Part shown: positions 22,626 through 30,388 of the stretch, piece by piece | Layout: each line of letters starts with the position of its first letter | How positions within the stretch are numbered: position 1 is the stretch's first letter | From: a virus | Strand: one strand, 5' to 3' | Length of the DNA stretch: 30,388 bases | Virus record (IMG/VR): IMGVR_UViG_3300031851_000113 | Location: 1-30,388 of that record | Notes under the pieces: generated by a model | The model's input: the letters and a program-made list of their open reading frames with translations, nothing else | Told to the model about the DNA's origin: nothing | Databases searched by the model: none | Made by a program: the position numbers and the translations under genes

Positions 22626-22675
22626 GGCCCACTGCTTATAACGGTGTGACCTGGGTTCAACTCCCAGCAGTCCTA
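22604..22675 (+). tRNA. tRNA-Ile (anticodon UAU)
   Basis: A full 72-nt cloverleaf folds by hand. The acceptor stem is GGGACTG with CAGTCCT (one G-U closing pair) and discriminator A. The D stem is GCCT/AGGC with a GG-containing loop. The anticodon stem is CACTG/CGGTG with loop CTTATAA, so the anticodon is UAU. A 4-nt variable loop and the T arm CTGGG TTCAACT CCCAG complete it. It reads AUA codons. CCA is not encoded. The 5' 22 bases are shared with the preceding ORF, and it is 4 bases from the tRNA-Leu. Confidence 0.88.
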
Positions 22676-22679
22676 TTTT

Positions 22680-22764
22680 GCGAGTATGGCGGAATCGGTA
22701 GACGCACCAGACTTAAAATCTGTTGAGAATTAATCTCGTGGGAGTTCAAGTCTCCCTACTCGCA
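22680..22764 (+). tRNA. tRNA-Leu (anticodon UAA)
   Basis: An 85-nt class II tRNA. The acceptor stem GCGAGTA pairs with TACTCGC (discriminator A), the anticodon loop CTTAAAA carries UAA, and there is a long variable arm (TTGAGAATTAATCTCGT) and a T arm GGGAG TTCAAGT CTCCC. It reads UUA, a codon favoured by an AT-rich phage. CCA not encoded. Confidence 0.96.
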
Positions 22765-22768
22765 TCCG

Positions 22769-22776
22769 AATAAATA
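22769..22776 (+). promoter_or_regulatory. possible late-type box upstream of cpeT
   Basis: AATAAATA, 4 bases after the tRNA-Leu and 16 bases before the cpeT ATG, in an A-rich gap. It is close to TATAAATA but is AT-rich enough to occur by chance. Confidence 0.3.
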
Positions 22777-22792
22777 AAAAAAAGTTTTGATT

Positions 22793-23260
22793 ATGATTGA
22801 AGAATTTTGCAGTTATTTTGAAGGATACTTCAATAATCAAATGCAGGCTTTCAACTACCCAAGAGAGTTTGCAATGATTGAACTTAATCATCGTCGTATC
22901 GAAGGAACTAACAGATTTACTGTTACTCAAGGATATGTAATGGATGGAGATCCCTACAGGTCTGTAGAGATTGAAGTTATTGATGATTCAAAAAATAATC
23001 AAGTAATTCTAAAAACTTATAAAGACGATGAACACATTCCTGGATGTGACTGTGTTTTCCAAAAAGTTGATAATGAGTTTCATGGAGATATTACAGGTAA
23101 AGAGTGTTTTGTTCAACGTGGTATTAAAAATACATACATGCAGTCTTCCGCTAAACTAGGTGACGGATACTATCATGTAATTGATCAAGGTTTTGATCCT
23201 GACAATGATGGACAACTTTGGGGATCACGTCACGGTCACTTTGAATTTGATAAAAAATAA
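22793..23260 (+). CDS. cpeT: CpeT-like phycobiliprotein lyase (auxiliary metabolic gene)
   Basis: A 155-aa protein of the CpcT/CpeT family, which attaches or hands over phycoerythrobilin/phycocyanobilin to phycobiliprotein cysteines. Family features visible are an N-terminal helix with FEGYFNNQMQAFNYPREFAM, a central beta-barrel with DGDPYRSVEIEVIDD, GCDCVFQKVDNEFHGDITGK, then ECFVQRGIKNTYMQSSAKLG and the closing DQGFDPDNDGQLWGS + HGHFEF, the CpeT hallmark ('..DrG.dp.t.e.vWGs..GpfeF'). I chose ATG 22793; the open frame also has TTG at 22787. cpeT is a known cyanophage-borne gene and suggests a host with phycobilisomes or phycoerythrin. Confidence 0.85.
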   Translation: MIEEFCSYFEGYFNNQMQAFNYPREFAMIELNHRRIEGTNRFTVTQGYVMDGDPYRSVEIEVIDDSKNNQVILKTYKDDEHIPGCDCVFQKVDNEFHGDITGKECFVQRGIKNTYMQSSAKLGDGYYHVIDQGFDPDNDGQLWGSRHGHFEFDKK

Positions 23261-23265
23261 TTGTT

Positions 23266-23886
23266 GTGAAAATACAATATTTCAATGATCTAGATCGATT
23301 TCCTTATATTATTATAGATGAGTTCTATAACGAATCGGAGATTGAAGAACTTTGGGAAGAATTGGACTACATGTGCAATTCTAGAAGACTTATTTTGGCC
23401 TCAAAGGATAGAGGTGCGGCGCATGATAATGGTAAATTATTAAAGTTTAATCATTGCCAATATCTAGACTCAATGTATACGAATAGGTCACAATCAAATA
23501 TTTTAGATGTAACTACAAAGTTATTCATGGAGGAAAAAAGAATTCTTGAAGATCATCCTCATTGGTACTTTAAGGATATGTCGAGAATTAACCTAGACTT
23601 CACTCAGGTTAGTTATTACGAACATAAGGATGAATATCAAAGTCATAGAGATCGTGCAATTTTTACTTCTCTGACTTGGTTCTACAAAAAACCAAAGAAA
23701 TATTCTGGTGGTGATTTTTGGTTTGAAGATTTCAACTTTGGACTAGAATGCTTAAATAATAGGTCAGTAATTTTTCCATCAATTATAAGACATGCGGTAA
23801 GACCCATTAAAATGGAGGAAAAGTTTATGGGACAGAAATGTGGAAGGTTCTGTATTTCTCAATTTTTGTGTACTAAATTCCAGTAA
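23266..23886 (+). CDS. 2-oxoglutarate/Fe(II)-dependent oxygenase
   Basis: A 206-aa single-domain dioxygenase of the type frequent in marine T4-like phages. The double-stranded beta-helix core runs from about residue 110. The iron ligands are likely His127 and Asp129 (YQSHRDRAIFTSLTWFY) and His176 (FPSIIRHAVRPI), and the 2OG-binding Arg is R194 (CGRFCISQF). KKYSGGDFWFED (residues 144-155) is the typical 'y.GGel.f.....' strand. The start is GTG at 23266, five bases after the cpeT stop, without a strong ribosome site. The substrate (protein residue, nucleobase or small molecule) cannot be read from sequence. Confidence 0.85.
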   Translation: MKIQYFNDLDRFPYIIIDEFYNESEIEELWEELDYMCNSRRLILASKDRGAAHDNGKLLKFNHCQYLDSMYTNRSQSNILDVTTKLFMEEKRILEDHPHWYFKDMSRINLDFTQVSYYEHKDEYQSHRDRAIFTSLTWFYKKPKKYSGGDFWFEDFNFGLECLNNRSVIFPSIIRHAVRPIKMEEKFMGQKCGRFCISQFLCTKFQ

Positions 23887-23899
23887 TTACAAATCAAAA

Positions 23900-24076
23900 A
23901 TGAATATTAAACTGTGGTATAATGCTTCTATGGGTCAATGGCGTTGGACATTGACAGATAAAAATTTGAATATGGAATCGGGACAAAGACCAGATTTACG
24001 TGATGCTATGAATGATGTTGCTAATACTGTTGAATATTTGTTGAGTAAAAGTGAATCAAAACCTATTAAAATATAA
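23900..24076 (+). CDS. small conserved protein (58 aa)
   Basis: Begins MNIKLWYNASMGQWRWTLTD and contains MESGQRPDLRDAMNDVANTV followed by EYLLSKSESKPIKI. It has the strand-strand-helix shape of other short cyanophage proteins ('lWyd....WrWtL.....mesGqr.dLrdAmnDVa'). The longer in-frame start at 23840 would overlap the oxygenase by 47 bases and adds a sequence that does not look conserved, so I chose the ATG at 23900, 13 bases after the oxygenase stop. Function unknown. It is the last gene before the terminator. Confidence 0.68.
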   Translation: MNIKLWYNASMGQWRWTLTDKNLNMESGQRPDLRDAMNDVANTVEYLLSKSESKPIKI

Positions 24077-24081
24077 TCATT

Positions 24082-24113
24082 AAAAAACCCCCATTAACCA
24101 GGGGGTTTTTTTT
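24082..24113 (+). terminator. Rho-independent terminator ending the accessory cassette
   Basis: AAAAAACCCCC (24082-24092), an 8-base loop and GGGGG followed by eight T's (24101-24113). The GC stem is 5 bp, extended by A-T pairs. It separates the accessory cassette from the fibre gene and its CTAAATA box. Confidence 0.92.
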
Positions 24114-24118
24114 GGCGT

Positions 24119-24125
24119 CTAAATA
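24119..24125 (+). promoter_or_regulatory. late-promoter-like box upstream of the giant fibre gene
   Basis: CTAAATA, followed by TAAAAA, six bases after the terminator and 36 bases before the ATG at 24162. AGGA at 24150-24153 is a good ribosome site for that ATG. Its position between a terminator and a structural gene makes it the most convincing CTAAATA box in the window. Confidence 0.62.
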
Positions 24126-24161
24126 TAAAAAGAATAGATTTGTCACTGTAGGAATCCCGAG

Positions 24162-27100
24162 ATGCCCCTAAGTAGATTAGAGAATTTCCTAAAGAATGCT
24201 GAAGGTAATATACTGTATGTGAACCCTTCGGACTTCGATGCAACCGATAGTTACGAAAATAGAGGTAACTCTCTAACCAGACCTTTCAGAACAATTCAGA
24301 GAGCACTGATTGAGTCTGCTAGATTTTCGTATAGAGCAGGAAGAAATAACGATAAGATTGATAGTACGACGATCCTAGTATATCCAGGCACACATTATAT
24401 TGATAATAGACCTGGGCATTCTATTCAATCTGCTGGGGCATCAGCAACCTTCAAGAGATTTATTAATAATTCTTGGCAAGAAAGTGGGGCAGAACTAACA
24501 GAGTTCAACGAAAATACTAACTTTGATATTTTTGACGAAGAAAATGAACTATACAAGTATAACAGTGTAAATGGTGGAGTTATTCTGCCCAGGGGTACGT
24601 CTATTGTTGGTCTAGATTTAAGAAAGACTAAGGTTAGACCACTATATGTACCCGATCCACTCAATGATAGTGTACCAGCAACAGCAATTTTCCGTGTTAC
24701 TGGTACTTGTTACTTCACTGCGTTCTCATTCTTTGACGCTGATCCTTCAAGAAGTGCATATACCGACTCTACTGCTAAAAAAGTAAATCCAAGATTCTCC
24801 CATCACAAACTCACTTGTTTTGAATATGCTGATGGTGTTAATAATGTTTTATTAGGTAATGAGGTTACTGATTTAACTGACCTAGAAATGTATTACTTCA
24901 AGGTCACTTATGCTTATGGTGATTCTGGAGGTAGAGGACTTGCTGATTATCCTGCAACAGGATCTCTTGAGTTTGAACCATCTATCGATGAATTTAGAAT
25001 TGTTGGCGATTTAACAGCAAATCCATTAGGCATTACTAGTATTAGATCTGGTGATGGTGTTATTCCAACTCAAACTATCACTGTTGTTACTAATAACAAT
25101 CATGGATTGTTTAAGGATACTCCGATTCTAATCTCTGGTATTAGTACCAACGTTAATTCTTACAATGGATCGTTCGTTGTTAAAGACGTTCTAACTAACA
25201 CCAAATTCACCTATGAGACCACATCAACTCCAACCAATGTTCTCCCTGGTCAGGACAAATTCAACAACTCACAGATCATTGTAGAGTCCGATAGTACGTC
25301 TTCTGCATCTCCATATGTATTCTCCTGTTCACTAAGATCAGTTTTCGGTGTTAATGGTCTACATGCTGATGGTAGTAAAGCAACTGGATTCAAATCCATG
25401 CTTACTGCTCAGTTTACCGGAATCTCTCTCCAGAAGGACGACAATGCGTTCATTCTATTTGATGAGACAACTAACATCTATAATGATAATGATACCGTAA
25501 GCGACGATCAGAAACCATTACACACTAATTCTAGAGCAATCTACAGACCCGATTGGGAAAACTTCCATATGAAGTGCTCGAATGATTCTATCATTCAGTG
25601 CGTTTCAATCTTCGCTATTGGTTTTGCAAAACACTTTGTTGCTGAATCTGGTGGTGACCAATCTATCACCAACTCTAACTCCAACTTTGGACACATCTCT
25701 CTTGAAGCTTCTGGTTTCCAAGCAAATTCCTTTGATAGAGATGACGTAGGTTATATCACGCACATTATTCCACCTAGAGAACCAGATAGAAGAACTTCCA
25801 ACATTACTTGGTTGCCGCTTGACGCAACTAAGATTGTTGCTGCCGGACAAACTTCTAAACTATGGTTAGCAAACTTTAAGTCTCAAGATGTTCCTCCACC
25901 AGGTGAATTAGACTCTTATAAAATTGGTGGTAGAAGAGAAGATAAAATATACCTTCAAACAATTACAGGTACTGCGGTAAGTACCTTTGCGTCTCCTATT
26001 TTCATGCAGGTTCCTGCCGGCATTTCCACTGAGGGATTTAAGACGTATCCTGTTGGTCGTGCTGCTGGTATCAACAGCATCTCTTCCAATATCATAACAC
26101 TTCAAGAAAATCACCAACTATTCAATGGTGAAAAAATTAGAATCTATAGTGATACAGGTGAAATGCCTGCAAATCTTGAAGCAAATAAAATCTACTTTGC
26201 ATTAACAAGTGGACTAAATGCAAACCAGCTCAAAGTCTCCACAAGTGTTAATGATTCTGAATCGGGTAATAACATCACCGGAATTTCTAATGGTGGTGGT
26301 GAACTCAATGTTCTTAGTACCGTTGCTGATAAAGTAACAGGAGAAGCTGGACACCCAATTCAGTTTGATAGTTCAGAAGGTCAATGGTATTTAAACTCCT
26401 CAAACTCAACCTTTGTTAACCAGGTTTATACTGGTATTACTGGTCTTGGTACTGCTATAACAGGAGAAATAACTGGCGGCACATTTATTAAAAGAGAAAT
26501 TGATAATAGAGGTCTAGAGGAAAGAATTTATAAGATGCGTTATGTCGTTCCTAAGGAATTTAAGAACGGTCGTCAACCATCAGAAGGTTTCATTCTTCAA
26601 GAATCTAAGAATGTTGGTGTTGGATCTGCATCATTCCTAGATGTTAGTGTTACTGATCCAACTCAACTTAGAAATCCACGCATTATCACCACTGCTACCT
26701 ATAACGGTGCAACCGAACGTGCAACAATTAAGACTGAACTAGCGCACAACTTTAGTATAGGTGACCAAGTTACCATCAAAAATGTACTGAGTGTAAACAA
26801 TTCTACTGGTACTGCTACTACCGCATATAATGGAACTTATGAAGTTTATTCAATTGATGATCCAAGAAGATTCCAAGTTTCTGTAGTTACTGGCGACCCT
26901 GGATTATTCCTTAACTCAGTCAACGAGAGAACTACACAACAACAAGTTGAAGCATTACCAACAGTACAGAGAAGTAGATTAAGAGACTCATTATACATCT
27001 ACAATTCTAGACAGATCAAGGAACATATTCCTGGTGCTGATGGTCAAGACGGTGTATATGCAATCACTGCTATTTGTGGTTCTATTCAACCAGAACAGAA

Positions 27101-30100
27101 TATTGGTTACGGTGTAAGTAGTAAGAAATTCTCACAGAATATTGTAGATCTTTATCCACAACAGGACAGAGACAACTATTCTTCCGACCCACAACCTGCA
27201 ATCTCTCATGCTCGGAAGTCTCCATTAGGTAAAGTTCTTACTAACGACAGAAGATTCTCTATCACTAGAGAATCTGGTGATATTTTCTTAGAAAATAATA
27301 ACTTCGCAATTGCTGTTAGTAACGCATCGATTACTGGTACGGGTAATACTACAATTTCCCTAACTCTTTCAAGAGATCACGGATTTAATAAAGTTAAAAC
27401 CCTGACGATTCAATCACCTGGTAGTGGATATAACAATTCTGCTGGTGTAACCACAACAATCTATGCTGCAGATACTACACCTCAAAGTGGTGCTGGTGAA
27501 GGTTTAGTGGTTAGAGCAAATGTTTCTACTGGAAATACAGTTGGATCCGTTCAGATTGTAGAACCTGGTGGTGCATATGGTATTGGCGATACGATGACGG
27601 TATCAGCATCTCCTGCTGGTAATCCATCAACTTTTGCACTTCTCAGAGTTGATGAAATTTACAATAACATTGGAGACTCACTAGAACTATCTGGTTTTGC
27701 TGATTCGCAAATGAATGGCGTCTTTAAGATTATTGACGTTCCTAATGCTACTACAGTCACCATTGAACATGATTATCTAAACACTAGTGTTTATAAGACT
27801 AGAAACGATAATAGATTGCCACTTGTCACTTATGCAGGTAAAGGTCTAATCCTTGATAGTCTTGATTACAACCCAGAAGTTGGTGTTGCAACTGTTACTG
27901 TAGAAAATTCACACAATTTCTTACCTGGTAATACATTCAGAATTGTTAATAGTGGAAATCCGTTCTTTAAGAGATCGAAGTATCAAGTTCTTGAGAATAT
28001 AGGTTTAACTACTTTCTCATTCTCTGCGGGAGTTTCTACTGATGCTCAAACAATGGCATCTGGAACTACAATTCAAAGATATGGTCTTTCTTCTCAAGGT
28101 AAACCAGTGGGTGCTGGTGAAGAAAATCTGGGTGGTAGATCAACCCCAATGTATGTTGGTGTTCAAACCGCACTTGCTTCTGGAATTAGTAAGACTGATA
28201 TAAGTATTACAGTTTCAGATTCTCAAGGTTTTGGTCTTGGCGATTATATAACCTTAGGTGAAGAGGTTCTAAGAGTTAAAGCAAATCCAAGTGGCAATAC
28301 ACTGCAAGTAAGTAGAGGTCAATTCTCCACACCTGCAAAAGCAGCTATCTCTGGTCAAATTATTCAGAAGATCAACATTCTACCAATGGAGTTACGTAGA
28401 CACTCCATTCTTCGTGCATCTGCACATACATTTGAATATCTAGGTTTCGGTCCTGGTAACTATTCAACTGGTATGCCTCAGGTTCAGGATAGAATTCTGA
28501 CTGAAGATGAAGTTCTACTTGCACAAGCAAGAGAACAAGATGGTGGTGCGGTTGTTTATACTGGTATGAATGATCGTGGTGAATTCTTCACTGGTGCAAC
28601 TAAAGTAAATGGAACTACTGGTGAAGAAACTACATTTGGTGCGCCAGTTGTAAACTTCTTCGGTGACGAAAGTAAGAGTGAGGTTATTAGTGCAAATAAT
28701 GGTATTTTCGATGACCTGATTGTTAAGAATGCAATTACTGTTGAAGGTGGTGTGAACCAAAATAGAACATCTCAGTTCTATGGTCCTGTAGCATACACTA
28801 ACAAGGTAACTGTTTCTTCCGAAGAAGGATTAGAAACTAATGTATTCTTCTTGAAAGGTGAGGCTGCACAACCTAAAGAAATGACAGTTGGTATTTCCAC
28901 ACCAACCGTTGGTAAAAGTGCGGGTGACATCTCATTTAAAGCACAACCTACTCCTGGTGGATACATCGGACATGTATTTTCTGAGGGCGATTGGAGAAGA
29001 TGGGGAGTTATTTCCAAGTTTAAGGATGAAACTTTCCTCACAGTAGACAGAGTTGCTATTGGTGCAAGTAGTGCAGATTACCCACATAATATTACATCTG
29101 ATGCGTTCCAAGTTAATGGAACTACCAGAATACAGAATCTCTATGTTGGTGGTGCGGTTACATTTGCTGCAAACCAAACATTCTCTGGTGTATCTTACGA
29201 GACCATTGAAGTTAGAGATGAGATTACTTTCCCAGTATCTTATGCTGGTACAGATAACTACGTTATTAAAACTGAAAATGCAAACGCGATTGCACAGTTC
29301 TCTAATGTAGAAATTACTGGTGCTGCGTTTACCTTCGGAAGTAATACCCAAGTTACTGTAGAGAACTCCTTTGAATCTAATTACACTGGATTCTCTACAT
29401 TCAAGGGAACTGTTGCAATGGGTCAACTAGAAGTCGTAGGACTTGCTAGTGCTGCAACAGGAATCTTTACCTCTGTAGAAACTCAGTTCCTACAAGTTGG
29501 TACATATGCAAGTATCAAGGCAGGATATGCCACTGACTTCTATGTTGAAGAAGATCTGTCAACTAAAGATCTATTTGCTAATGTTGGTATTATTACAACA
29601 CTTGAAGGTACTAGTTTAACTTATGATACTATTACTGGAACTGATGTCTTTGCAACTGGATTACGTGCTACTAAATTAGCAACTCCAAATGCTAGAGTCA
29701 ATACTGGTATTGTTACCACACTGATTGTTCCTTCAGCAACCACTGTTATGCCTGAAGGTGGTACTGCTGCACAAGCAGGATGGGCGGGACTTAGTAAAGC
29801 ATATGTTGGTGTTGGTATTGTTACCACCTTGATTATTGCTTCAAGTGGATACAATGAAGATCCTTCTGGTGGAGGTACTAATTCTGCTGTAGATGGTTGG
29901 ATAGGTGCTCCACAGGCATACATTAACTCCGGTATTGTCACAACAATATCAGGTACTACTGCGACATACACTGTTGTAAATGCTCAAAACGTTTACTCAT
30001 CATATATTGCTGGACAATCTGGTGGTGATCCTGCTGGTGCTGGTCTTCTTTATGTTGCAAATGCGGAAGTCGGATCCAAACTCTGGTTAAGTGGAACTGC

Positions 30101-30388
30101 TGCGGGTGAAGGTTTAAGAGCAAACGTTGGTGTTATTACTTACTTTGGTACTGGAGCGCAAAATGTATTAGGCAACGCCCCTGGCGGTAGTATGAACATT
30201 TACGCTGGTGACTCTGGTTTAGTCAGGTCATCACAGTTCCAGTCAACAATCGCTCAAGGTGCTGCACCATTTACAGTTGTATCCACAACTAAAGTTACTA
30301 ACCTGAATGCTGATTTACTTGATGATAAGACTGCAACTGCTGCAGCAACTCCTGATACTATTATGTCTCGTAATAGTAGTGCAAACAC
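24162..30388 (+). CDS. giant virion structural / tail-fibre-like protein (5' part, runs off the right edge)
   Basis: Open without a stop from ATG 24162 to the window end: at least 2,075 residues. Frame continuity was checked at several points. The N-terminus (PLSRLENFLKNAEGNILYVN; NRGNSLTRPFRTIQRALIES; ILVYPGTHYIDNRPG) is a well-known start of the giant structural proteins of cyanophages, with a pectate-lyase-like flavour. Further on are repeated beta modules with 'HGLF..T.I.ISG...YNG.F.V' sequence and, near 27410, GSGYNNSAGV. The late part (29,500-30,150) has GIVTTL repeats and ends with NLNADLLDD, the start of a typical fibre 'NADtLDG' element. It probably forms a fibre or baseplate-attached trimer used for host contact. 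The AGGA ribosome site and a CTAAATA box support the start. Confidence 0.85.
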   Translation, partial: MPLSRLENFLKNAEGNILYVNPSDFDATDSYENRGNSLTRPFRTIQRALIESARFSYRAGRNNDKIDSTTILVYPGTHYIDNRPGHSIQSAGASATFKRFINNSWQESGAELTEFNENTNFDIFDEENELYKYNSVNGGVILPRGTSIVGLDLRKTKVRPLYVPDPLNDSVPATAIFRVTGTCYFTAFSFFDADPSRSAYTDSTAKKVNPRFSHHKLTCFEYADGVNNVLLGNEVTDLTDLEMYYFKVTYAYGDSGGRGLADYPATGSLEFEPSIDEFRIVGDLTANPLGITSIRSGDGVIPTQTITVVTNNNHGLFKDTPILISGISTNVNSYNGSFVVKDVLTNTKFTYETTSTPTNVLPGQDKFNNSQIIVESDSTSSASPYVFSCSLRSVFGVNGLHADGSKATGFKSMLTAQFTGISLQKDDNAFILFDETTNIYNDNDTVSDDQKPLHTNSRAIYRPDWENFHMKCSNDSIIQCVSIFAIGFAKHFVAESGGDQSITNSNSNFGHISLEASGFQANSFDRDDVGYITHIIPPREPDRRTSNITWLPLDATKIVAAGQTSKLWLANFKSQDVPPPGELDSYKIGGRREDKIYLQTITGTAVSTFASPIFMQVPAGISTEGFKTYPVGRAAGINSISSNIITLQENHQLFNGEKIRIYSDTGEMPANLEANKIYFALTSGLNANQLKVSTSVNDSESGNNITGISNGGGELNVLSTVADKVTGEAGHPIQFDSSEGQWYLNSSNSTFVNQVYTGITGLGTAITGEITGGTFIKREIDNRGLEERIYKMRYVVPKEFKNGRQPSEGFILQESKNVGVGSASFLDVSVTDPTQLRNPRIITTATYNGATERATIKTELAHNFSIGDQVTIKNVLSVNNSTGTATTAYNGTYEVYSIDDPRRFQVSVVTGDPGLFLNSVNERTTQQQVEALPTVQRSRLRDSLYIYNSRQIKEHIPGADGQDGVYAITAICGSIQPEQNIGYGVSSKKFSQNIVDLYPQQDRDNYSSDPQPAISHARKSPLGKVLTNDRRFSITRESGDIFLENNNFAIAVSNASITGTGNTTISLTLSRDHGFNKVKTLTIQSPGSGYNNSAGVTTTIYAADTTPQSGAGEGLVVRANVSTGNTVGSVQIVEPGGAYGIGDTMTVSASPAGNPSTFALLRVDEIYNNIGDSLELSGFADSQMNGVFKIIDVPNATTVTIEHDYLNTSVYKTRNDNRLPLVTYAGKGLILDSLDYNPEVGVATVTVENSHNFLPGNTFRIVNSGNPFFKRSKYQVLENIGLTTFSFSAGVSTDAQTMASGTTIQRYGLSSQGKPVGAGEENLGGRSTPMYVGVQTALASGISKTDISITVSDSQGFGLGDYITLGEEVLRVKANPSGNTLQVSRGQFSTPAKAAISGQIIQKINILPMELRRHSILRASAHTFEYLGFGPGNYSTGMPQVQDRILTEDEVLLAQAREQDGGAVVYTGMNDRGEFFTGATKVNGTTGEETTFGAPVVNFFGDESKSEVISANNGIFDDLIVKNAITVEGGVNQNRTSQFYGPVAYTNKVTVSSEEGLETNVFFLKGEAAQPKEMTVGISTPTVGKSAGDISFKAQPTPGGYIGHVFSEGDWRRWGVISKFKDETFLTVDRVAIGASSADYPHNITSDAFQVNGTTRIQNLYVGGAVTFAANQTFSGVSYETIEVRDEITFPVSYAGTDNYVIKTENANAIAQFSNVEITGAAFTFGSNTQVTVENSFESNYTGFSTFKGTVAMGQLEVVGLASAATGIFTSVETQFLQVGTYASIKAGYATDFYVEEDLSTKDLFANVGIITTLEGTSLTYDTITGTDVFATGLRATKLATPNARVNTGIVTTLIVPSATTVMPEGGTAAQAGWAGLSKAYVGVGIVTTLIIASSGYNEDPSGGGTNSAVDGWIGAPQAYINSGIVTTISGTTATYTVVNAQNVYSSYIAGQSGGDPAGAGLLYVANAEVGSKLWLSGTAAGEGLRANVGVITYFGTGAQNVLGNAPGGSMNIYAGDSGLVRSSQFQSTIAQGAAPFTVVSTTKVTNLNADLLDDKTATAAATPDTIMSRNSSAN
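29577..30150 (+). repeat. degenerate GIVTTL repeats in the giant fibre protein
   Basis: The motif (V/T/S)GI(V/I)TT(L/I) recurs at about 29577, 29700, 29807 and 29925, with a weaker copy (NVGVITYF) at 30120. Spacing is 105-125 bases for the first four. Units contain short beta strands and Gly/Ala turns, as in repeated shaft segments of trimeric fibres. Confidence 0.65.

Noticed and set aside
28932-29426. 164-aa minus-strand open frame and neighbours at 28515, 28778 and 29621
   Set aside because: All lie antisense to the uninterrupted giant fibre frame, overlap one another and have compositions typical of antisense translation.

Overview
The window is a near-complete stretch of the late (tail) half of a T4-like myovirus genome. 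It is most probably a marine cyanophage infecting Synechococcus or Prochlorococcus. The T4 homologues gp33, gp59, gp32, gp53, gp48, gp4, gp54, gp26, gp27 and gp5 can be recognised by sequence. The cyanobacterial link comes from a DUF1825-type protein, a CpeT-type phycobiliprotein lyase and a small protein with the C-terminal signature of the Calvin-cycle regulator CP12. Coding density is very high: genes abut or overlap by 1-11 bases and no gap exceeds about 90 bases. The sequence is AT-rich.

Layout. (1) 1-2620, plus strand: end of the replication/transcription block (gp33 late co-activator, gp59 helicase loader, DUF1825 protein, an unknown, and gp32 SSB behind its own sigma70-like promoter), closed by a hairpin terminator. 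(2) 2618-7445, minus strand: gp4 head completion, a conserved unknown, gp48 tube cap and a greatly enlarged gp53 with a beta-propeller-like insert. (3) 7473-20474, plus strand: gp54, gp26 and a 60-aa partner (with a classic -1 slippery heptamer at the junction), two large Gly-rich hub/tape-measure candidates (one carrying a lambda-R-like transglycosylase domain), gp27, the CP12-like protein, a 950-aa gp5 with OB-fold and Cys-rich repeats, a separate gp5C-like beta-helix, a fibre-tip-like protein and a 539-aa virion protein. (4) 20464-24113, accessory cassette: a strong sigma70-like promoter, two small ORFs, an HisC-like aminotransferase, a radical SAM protein with extra Cys clusters, a small HTH-like ORF overlapping tRNA-Ile(UAU), tRNA-Leu(UAA), CpeT, a 2OG-Fe(II) oxygenase, a small ORF and a terminator. 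(5) 24162 to the right edge: one uninterrupted open frame of at least 2,075 codons, a giant fibre/baseplate-associated structural protein that continues beyond the window.

How it fits together. Regions 2, 3 and 5 build the baseplate hub, wedge, central spike and fibres. T4-late-like boxes (TATAAATA once, CTAAATA four times) lie just upstream of gp4, gp48, gp26, the beta-helix protein and the giant fibre gene. This fits late transcription by a gp55/gp33 system, and gp33 itself is encoded at the left end. The canonical T4 gp5 (OB-fold, lysozyme and beta-helix in one chain) appears to be distributed over three genes here. The accessory cassette has early-type promoter sequence and probably acts on host metabolism or on small-molecule or peptide modification; the substrates of its aminotransferase, radical SAM and oxygenase cannot be read from sequence.
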